DNA of 11,192 nt, taken from the NCBI GenBank assembly GCA_035258565.1, contig DATFXF010000093.1, positions 1 through 11,192 on the forward strand, in the 5' to 3' direction. Made by a program: the position numbers and the translations under genes. The notes beneath the pieces were generated by a model. It did no database searches. It was given only the letters and a program-made list of their open reading frames with translations, and was not told the DNA's origin. Origin of the DNA: DATFXF01 sp035258565. Lineage in GTDB: Bacteria > Acidobacteriota > Terriglobia > Acidiferrales > UBA7541. Position 1 is the stretch's first letter. Each line of letters starts with the position of its first letter. Positions 7,091 to 11,192 of this stretch are shown piece after piece.

Positions 7091-8422
7091 TTGATTCCAC
7101 GATACACGCGCGAGGAGATGGGCCGCGTCTGGAGCGAAGAGAACAAGTTCGAGAAGTGGCTCGAAGTGGAGCTCGCCACCACGGACACGCTGGCTGACAT
7201 GGGCCGTATACCAGCTGAGGCAGCCGCGGTCATCCGCCAGCGGGCGAAGGTGAATGTCGCGCGCATCCAGGAACTCGAAGCGCGCGTGCGACATGACGTC
7301 ATTGCCTTTACGATGGCCGTCGGCGAATCCATCGGCGACCCAGCCGCTGCGCGCTGGCTCCATTACGGGCTGACGTCGAATGACCTGGTGGATACAGCGC
7401 AGGCGCTTCAAATCCGCGAGGCGTCGCGGCTGATCGAACGCGGTCTCGTGCGTCTCGGGGAGGTGCTCGAGCGGCGCGCGCGGGAGTTCAAGGACACGTC
7501 GCAAATCGGGCGCACCCACGGCGTCCACGCTGAGCCCATCACCTTCGGGCTGAAAATCGCCAACTGGTTCGCTGAAAACCGTCGCAATCTCGAGCGCTTC
7601 ACCCAGACCGCGCGGCAGATGGCCGTCGGAAAAATCTCCGGGGCGGTGGGCAACTGCGCGCACCTAGGTCCCGAGACGGAGCGGGCCGTCTGCCAGCGGC
7701 TGGGGCTCGACGTCGCGCCGGTCACCTCGCAGGTAATCCAGCGCGACCACCACGCGCAGTACCTGACGACGCTAGCGGTGATTGCGGCCTCGCTCGAAAC
7801 CATCGCGCTCGAGATCCGCCACCTGCAGCGCACCGAAGTCCGCGAGGTCGAGGAGCCTTTCGGCAGCGAACAGCGCGGCAGCTCGGCGATGCCGCACAAG
7901 CGCAACCCGGTGGGTTCAGAACAGATTTGCGGGCTGGCGCGCGTCGTGCGGGCCAATGCGCTCGCGGCGCTCGAAAATGTCGCCCTCTGGCACGAGCGCG
8001 ACATCTCTCACAGCTCGGTCGAGCGCATCATCCTGCCGGATTCCACGATCCTGGTGGATTACATGCTTGCGCGCATGACGGATATTGTCTCCGGCTTACG
8101 CGTCTTTCCCGACCAGATGCTCCGCAATCTCGAAGCCACCTGCGGGCTGGTCTTCTCCGGCCAGCTCTTGCAGGACCTCATCGAACACGGGGCTGCGCGC
8201 GAAGATGCCTACCGTTGGGTGCAAGAGCTGGCGATGACGGCGTGGGAATCCCACACCAGCTTTCGCGAGCGCGTCCAAGCGGACTCGCGCATTGGCAAGT
8301 TCCTCGATAAATCCGCACTCGAGCACACCTTTGATCTGAAGCGCCAGCTTCGTTTCGTCGATGAGATCTTCGCGCGCACCTTCCCGGAGCCGGCACGGCG
8401 GGGGGCGTCGGTTCAAGATTGA
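7091..8422 (+). CDS. purB: Adenylosuccinate lyase
   Basis: Cytosolic enzyme of purine synthesis that removes fumarate both from SAICAR and from adenylosuccinate. It belongs to the fumarase/aspartase superfamily, has 443 residues and closely follows the Bacillus-type short PurB along its whole length. Catalytic and signature regions are intact: RHDV with H68, GRTHGVHAEP (141-149, with the catalytic-region His at 143), the TSQVIQRDHHAQY stretch, the flexible superfamily signature loop SSAMPHKRNP (264-273) and WHERDISHSS. The start is a TTG at 7091: it yields Met-Ile-Pro-Arg-Tyr, matching the family N-terminus, and sits six bases after a strong AAGGGAG (7078-7084). A start at 7034 would add 19 unconserved residues. 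No other purine gene is nearby, so it stands alone. It converges on efp with a 54-base gap. Confidence 0.97.
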   Translation: MIPRYTREEMGRVWSEENKFEKWLEVELATTDTLADMGRIPAEAAAVIRQRAKVNVARIQELEARVRHDVIAFTMAVGESIGDPAAARWLHYGLTSNDLVDTAQALQIREASRLIERGLVRLGEVLERRAREFKDTSQIGRTHGVHAEPITFGLKIANWFAENRRNLERFTQTARQMAVGKISGAVGNCAHLGPETERAVCQRLGLDVAPVTSQVIQRDHHAQYLTTLAVIAASLETIALEIRHLQRTEVREVEEPFGSEQRGSSAMPHKRNPVGSEQICGLARVVRANALAALENVALWHERDISHSSVERIILPDSTILVDYMLARMTDIVSGLRVFPDQMLRNLEATCGLVFSGQLLQDLIEHGAAREDAYRWVQELAMTAWESHTSFRERVQADSRIGKFLDKSALEHTFDLKRQLRFVDEIFARTFPEPARRGASVQD

Positions 8423-8454
8423 GCTGCGCAGCAGGAGGGCCCAAGCGTAGCCTC

Positions 8455-8474
8455 CCGGCCAAATAGCTAGCCGG
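8455..8474. terminator. Stem-loop between convergent purB and efp
   Basis: CCGGC (8455-8459) pairs with GCCGG (8470-8474) around a ten-base AT-rich loop, directly after the efp stop codon (minus strand) and about 30 bases beyond purB. A second pairing, GGAGG with CCTCC within 8430-8455, lies beside it. Neither has a clear T-run on either strand, so bidirectional termination is plausible but unproven. Confidence 0.35.
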
Positions 8475-8476
8475 AA

Positions 8477-9043
8477 TTATTGGTTACTGGCGCGCTGCAC
8501 ATAGCGTGCGTCTGAGGTGTCCACGCGTACTTTGTCGCCGGTATTGATGAACGGTGGCACTTGGATCGTCAGGCCTGTTTCGAGCTTGGCAGGTTTCATG
8601 ACCGCGCTGGCGGTGGCCTTCTGGACCGTCGGCTCTGTCTCGACCACGGTGAGATCCACCGTATCCGGCAGGACAACGCCGATCGGCTTGCCCTCGAAGA
8701 ACTCCACCTTCACCAACCCATTTCCGATCAAATAGTGGACCGCGTCGCCGAGGACGTCAGGGCCGAGGTGAATCTGCTCGAAGGTCTCCGTGTTCATAAA
8801 GTGGTAGGCATCGCCATCGCTGTAGAGGAACTCGAACTCCACCTCATCGAGGATGGCCCGCTCGACGAAATCCTCTGCGCGGAAGCGGTAGTCAATAATC
8901 GCGCCGGTGCGCAGATTGCGCATCTTCGTCTGCATCGAACCGCGCTTGTTGCCTGGGGTGCGGTGCTCGACGCTGAACACCGCATAGAGGTCGCCCTGGT
9001 GCTGAATGATCATTCCTGGGCGCAGTTGGGTCGCTTTTACCAT
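8477..9043 (-). CDS. efp: Translation elongation factor P
   Basis: EF-P binds between the P and E sites of stalled ribosomes and promotes peptide-bond formation at polyproline stretches. The 188 residues match the family: a KOW-like N-terminal domain (~1-62) and two OB-fold domains (~66-125 and ~130-186). YSDGDAYHFMNTETFEQ (74-90) and the C-terminal signature ETGLTIQVPPFINTGDKVRV (155-174) are both conserved. The tip loop that contacts the tRNA reads HRTPGNKRG (27-35). By register with the Bacillus protein, whose modified Lys is residue 32, the tip residue here is Asn32, with Lys33 and Arg34 after it. It is therefore not the beta-lysyl-Lys, rhamnosyl-Arg or 5-aminopentanolyl-Lys type. The ATG has GGAG (9053-9050) at six bases. 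A near-consensus promoter lies upstream and the M24B peptidase gene precedes it on the same strand. Confidence 0.97.
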   Translation of the reverse strand: MVKATQLRPGMIIQHQGDLYAVFSVEHRTPGNKRGSMQTKMRNLRTGAIIDYRFRAEDFVERAILDEVEFEFLYSDGDAYHFMNTETFEQIHLGPDVLGDAVHYLIGNGLVKVEFFEGKPIGVVLPDTVDLTVVETEPTVQKATASAVMKPAKLETGLTIQVPPFINTGDKVRVDTSDARYVQRASNQ

Positions 9044-9158
9044 CCCTTGCTCCAGAGGCGGACGGGGTCTTGCGGCAGGACCGCCATCGCGGGTTCCGGT
9101 TGCTTGCGGATCCGGGCGCGCTTATCCAGCACCGGAAGCGTGCTCGAGCGCAAACGCT

Positions 9159-9188
9159 ATTATAGCCGCGCGCTCCCGAAACCGTCAA
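9159..9188 (-). promoter_or_regulatory. Near-consensus sigma70-type promoter of efp
   Basis: On the minus strand TTGACG (9188-9183) is followed after 18 bases by a perfect TATAAT (9164-9159). It is the best promoter match in the window and lies just beyond the M24B stop codon. Transcription would start near 9152, giving efp its own transcript with a leader of roughly 108 bases. That leader contains short hairpins such as AGCAC/GTGCT and a small open frame that overlaps the efp start. Confidence 0.75.
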
Positions 9189-9192
9189 ACAC

Positions 9193-9207
9193 GGGCCGAG
9201 CTGGCCC
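9193..9207 (-). terminator. Stem-loop after the M24B peptidase gene
   Basis: GGGCC and GGCCC pair around a five-base loop about ten bases beyond the peptidase stop codon. On the minus strand the stem is followed by GTGTTTG, a weak T-rich tail, and then at once by the efp -35 element. It probably marks the end of the upstream transcript and insulates efp. The short stem and poor T-run keep this tentative. Confidence 0.4.
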
Positions 9208-9216
9208 TCTCCCGCC

Positions 9217-10569
9217 TCACTGTTTCTTGCGCGCTTCGCCCATGATCCTCTCGATTTCCTCAATCGTGCGCGGCAGGCGTGCGGAGAGCAGCTGATAACC
9301 AGCCTCGGTGATCAACACGTCGTCCTCGATGCGCACGCCCAGGTTTTCCTCCGGGATGTAAATGCCGGGTTCGACGGTCACCACCATGCCGGGCTCGAGC
9401 GGGCGGTTGGGGTCGCCCGCGTCGTGCACATTGAGGCCGATGTGGTGGCCCAGGCCGTGAATGAAGTAGCGACCGAGCGGTCGACCGTGTCTATCCTTGC
9501 CATGGGAGTTGATGTAGTCGTAGGCCACACGGTAGAGGCTGTTTGGGCCGGTGCGCGAGAAGCTCATTCCCCGTTTCAGCACCGCCAGCACCGCATTCTG
9601 CGCGCCCAAGACGATCTCGTAGACCTCGCGCTGGCGCGCGGTGAACTTGCCATCGGCCGGCAGGGTTCGCGTGATATCGGCAGAATATCCAGAATACTGC
9701 CCGCCGACGTCGAGGACGACGATATCGCCCGGCTCGATGCGCGACCGCAGCGCGCTATAGTGCAGGATCGTCGAGTTCGCGCCCGTGCCGACGATGGGAG
9801 TGTAGGCCTCGCGCTCGCACGCACCGTACTTGTGGACAGACTCCATCCGCGCCGCGATTTGGTATTCATAAAGCTCGGGGCGCAACATGTTCATGGCCTC
9901 GAGGTGCGCATCCACCGATAGCTCGATCGCACGCGTGAGCAGCTCGATTTCGCCGGCAGACTTCACCTGGCGCATGGCGCCGATCACGGTTGAGATCTCG
10001 TGCAGCGTCACCTGAGGGAGTACCTGATGGAGCCACGTGCTCCAGTTGCGCGCGTGCGGATAGCCAATGTCCTCCGCACCAGGCAAAAGTGTGTAGAAGC
10101 CAGCAAACGCCTTGGCCAGCTTGTCGAGTTCCCGACGCAGGTTGCCGGATGACTCCACGCTCTCGAAGCCCACCTTTTCCGCCACGCCCGGATCATGGGG
10201 GCCCATCCGATGGCCTTCCCAGCGTTCGCGCTCCGGATCGTGCGGCGGAAGAAAGAGAATCTCGTGCGGCCCGCTCCAGGTCTTGCCGGCAGAGCCATCC
10301 GGTACGAGCACGAGGGCTGCTCCGGCTTCGTTGTGGCCCGTCAGGTAGTAGAAATTCTCCTCCTGGTTGAACACATAGGAAGGTGAGGCGTCCTCCTTGC
10401 CCGTGAAGCCGAACAGTACCGCCGGTCCTTCCACCTGCGCGCGGAGCCGCGCGCGGCGCCCCGCATAGACCTGGTTCGGTTCGCGCACCCGCCCGGACAG
10501 CGGGAGTGCCAGCAAAAACAGTAGAAAGAAGGCGACACCGCAGCGTAGGGCCACACTTCGGCGACTCAT
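9217..10569 (-). CDS. Secreted Xaa-Pro aminopeptidase (M24B, aminopeptidase P family)
   Basis: Pita-bread-fold dinuclear metallopeptidase that removes an N-terminal residue from peptides with proline in second position. It has 450 residues from the chosen start. An N-terminal creatinase-like domain (~35-195) precedes the catalytic domain (~200-440). The five metal ligands of Escherichia coli PepP can be matched: D287 in VLDVGG, D298 in SADITRT, H375 in HGLGHHIGLNVHD, E400 in VEPGIY and E415 in RIEDDV. H382 matches the proton-shuttle His. Arginines at 3-4 and a hydrophobic run (residues 11-24) form a clear signal sequence or N-terminal anchor, so it probably acts outside the cytoplasm, unlike PepP and PepQ. 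The ATG at 10569 follows a good AGAGGTGA. A longer reading from 10686 would overlap the glycosyltransferase gene and bury the signal peptide, so I rejected it. The glycosyltransferase ends 61 bases upstream. Confidence 0.94.
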   Translation of the reverse strand: MSRRSVALRCGVAFFLLFLLALPLSGRVREPNQVYAGRRARLRAQVEGPAVLFGFTGKEDASPSYVFNQEENFYYLTGHNEAGAALVLVPDGSAGKTWSGPHEILFLPPHDPERERWEGHRMGPHDPGVAEKVGFESVESSGNLRRELDKLAKAFAGFYTLLPGAEDIGYPHARNWSTWLHQVLPQVTLHEISTVIGAMRQVKSAGEIELLTRAIELSVDAHLEAMNMLRPELYEYQIAARMESVHKYGACEREAYTPIVGTGANSTILHYSALRSRIEPGDIVVLDVGGQYSGYSADITRTLPADGKFTARQREVYEIVLGAQNAVLAVLKRGMSFSRTGPNSLYRVAYDYINSHGKDRHGRPLGRYFIHGLGHHIGLNVHDAGDPNRPLEPGMVVTVEPGIYIPEENLGVRIEDDVLITEAGYQLLSARLPRTIEEIERIMGEARKKQ

Positions 10570-10630
10570 TGGCTCACCTCTTTGGAAGTTTCGGGAAGCA
10601 AATCGGAAGGGCTCGGGGGTCCACGCCGCA

Positions 10631-11192
10631 CTAGAAGCTCGGGGCGCCGGCGGCGGCGTGGCGTTCTTCGGGTGCGCGAATGCCAAAGCGCATGCGTTCG
10701 AGATAGGCTTGCCCGAGCGACATCAAACCGGTGTAGAGATATCCCCAGACAAACAGCAGCAGGAAGGGCACGGTGGCGTAATTCTCGTTCTCGAAGGCGT
10801 AAACGACCGTGGCGGCAAAGTAGAGGCCGAGCGCCACCTCCACAAGCGGCATCCAGCCAGCGCTGTTGCGGTAGGCTTTCTTCAGCCAGGTATCACGCGT
10901 CCCCTCAATCCGGTATTTCGGCGTGCGAGCAAACTCTGAGCGCACCCCGAAAATGGCTTCGAGCACCGCCCGCGCGTTGCGCACGGAAATCCCGATGCCC
11001 ACGGCCATCACGAACGGCAGGTAGAGAAACGTGCGTTTCCACGTCTTCGGATAGAGCGCGCGCTGCGCCGTCAGATAGAAGCTCGAAATCGAGCACGTGG
11101 AGGCAAGAAAGAGCGGCAGGTCGATCACCAGCATCTGGACCCAGCCCTGATAGAAGCGCACGATCATGGCCGGCAGCAGCATCGTCGAGAGC
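10631..11192 (-). CDS. Glycosyltransferase family 2, cellulose-synthase-like (C-terminal part)
   Basis: Only the last ~186 residues are in the window; the reading frame is open to the right edge, so the N-terminal catalytic domain is missing. The visible part has about four hydrophobic, probably membrane-spanning segments. In order these are WVQMLVIDLPLFLASTCSIS, FLYLPFVMAVGIGISV, WMPLVEVALGLYFAATVVYAF and TVPFLLLFVWGYLYTGLMSL. Between the second and third is a cytosolic-type stretch, RNARAVLEAIFGVRSEFARTPKYRI. That stretch followed by membrane helices is what I recognise from bacterial BcsA/CslA-like processive GT2 enzymes (COG1215 type). Such proteins make and extrude polysaccharides from nucleotide sugars. 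The product cannot be told from this end, and the D,D,D,QxxRW catalytic motifs lie off-window. The Met at 11182 is unlikely to be the true start. It is followed by the M24B gene on the same strand. Confidence 0.78.
   Translation of the reverse strand, partial: LSTMLLPAMIVRFYQGWVQMLVIDLPLFLASTCSISSFYLTAQRALYPKTWKRTFLYLPFVMAVGIGISVRNARAVLEAIFGVRSEFARTPKYRIEGTRDTWLKKAYRNSAGWMPLVEVALGLYFAATVVYAFENENYATVPFLLLFVWGYLYTGLMSLGQAYLERMRFGIRAPEERHAAAGAPSF

Noticed and set aside
10570..10686. N-terminal extension of the M24B peptidase to 10686
   Set aside because: It would overlap the end of the glycosyltransferase gene, place 39 Pro/Ala-rich residues before a clear signal peptide and ignore the good ribosome binding site at the ATG at 10569.
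1..11192. Novel defence, mobile or biosynthetic system
   Set aside because: Every sizeable gene belongs to a recognised family with conserved motifs, and there are no repeats, integrases, transposases, toxin-antitoxin pairs or CRISPR-like arrays.

Overview
This window looks like a chromosomal housekeeping segment from a GC-rich, free-living bacterium. The best guess is the Acidobacteriota. The reasons are family resemblance (an EF-P with a Thr-Pro-Gly-Asn tip loop, secreted M49 and M24 peptidases, a cellulose-synthase-like glycosyltransferase) and base composition; no rRNA or other decisive marker is present. There are no insertion sequences, CRISPR arrays, tRNAs, phage genes or recognisable defence genes. 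All eight complete genes have intact family motifs.

Layout, left to right. Bases 1-178 are an ambiguous left edge. Three plus-strand genes follow: an Arg-type cysteine dioxygenase (179-760), an M16 zinc peptidase of the processing-peptidase type (837-2114) and a YycJ/WalJ-like metallo-beta-lactamase-fold hydrolase whose best start is an unusual ATT (2239-3048). They converge on a minus-strand pair: a GAF-PP2C (SpoIIE/RsbU-type) phosphatase (6810-5413) and, downstream of it, a secreted M49 dipeptidyl-peptidase-III-like protein (5230-3149). Adenylosuccinate lyase purB (7091-8422, TTG start) runs divergently from the phosphatase. It converges on a minus-strand block that reads, in transcription order, glycosyltransferase C-terminus (from the right edge to 10631), secreted M24B Xaa-Pro aminopeptidase (10569-9217) and elongation factor P (9043-8477).

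Three genes encode peptidases of unrelated zinc/metal classes (M16, M49, M24B). Two of these carry export signals although their best-known relatives are cytosolic, which fits peptide scavenging outside the cytoplasm followed by amino-acid catabolism (cysteine dioxygenase). That link is inferred from content, not from operon structure. The M24B-efp neighbourhood resembles the pepQ-like/efp pairing known from Bacillus, but efp here has its own near-consensus promoter preceded by a stem-loop. The most interesting points are the Asn at the EF-P modification position, the efp leader, the ATT start of the MBL gene, the thioether-competent cysteine dioxygenase and the exported peptidases. I do not see a previously undescribed multi-gene system here.
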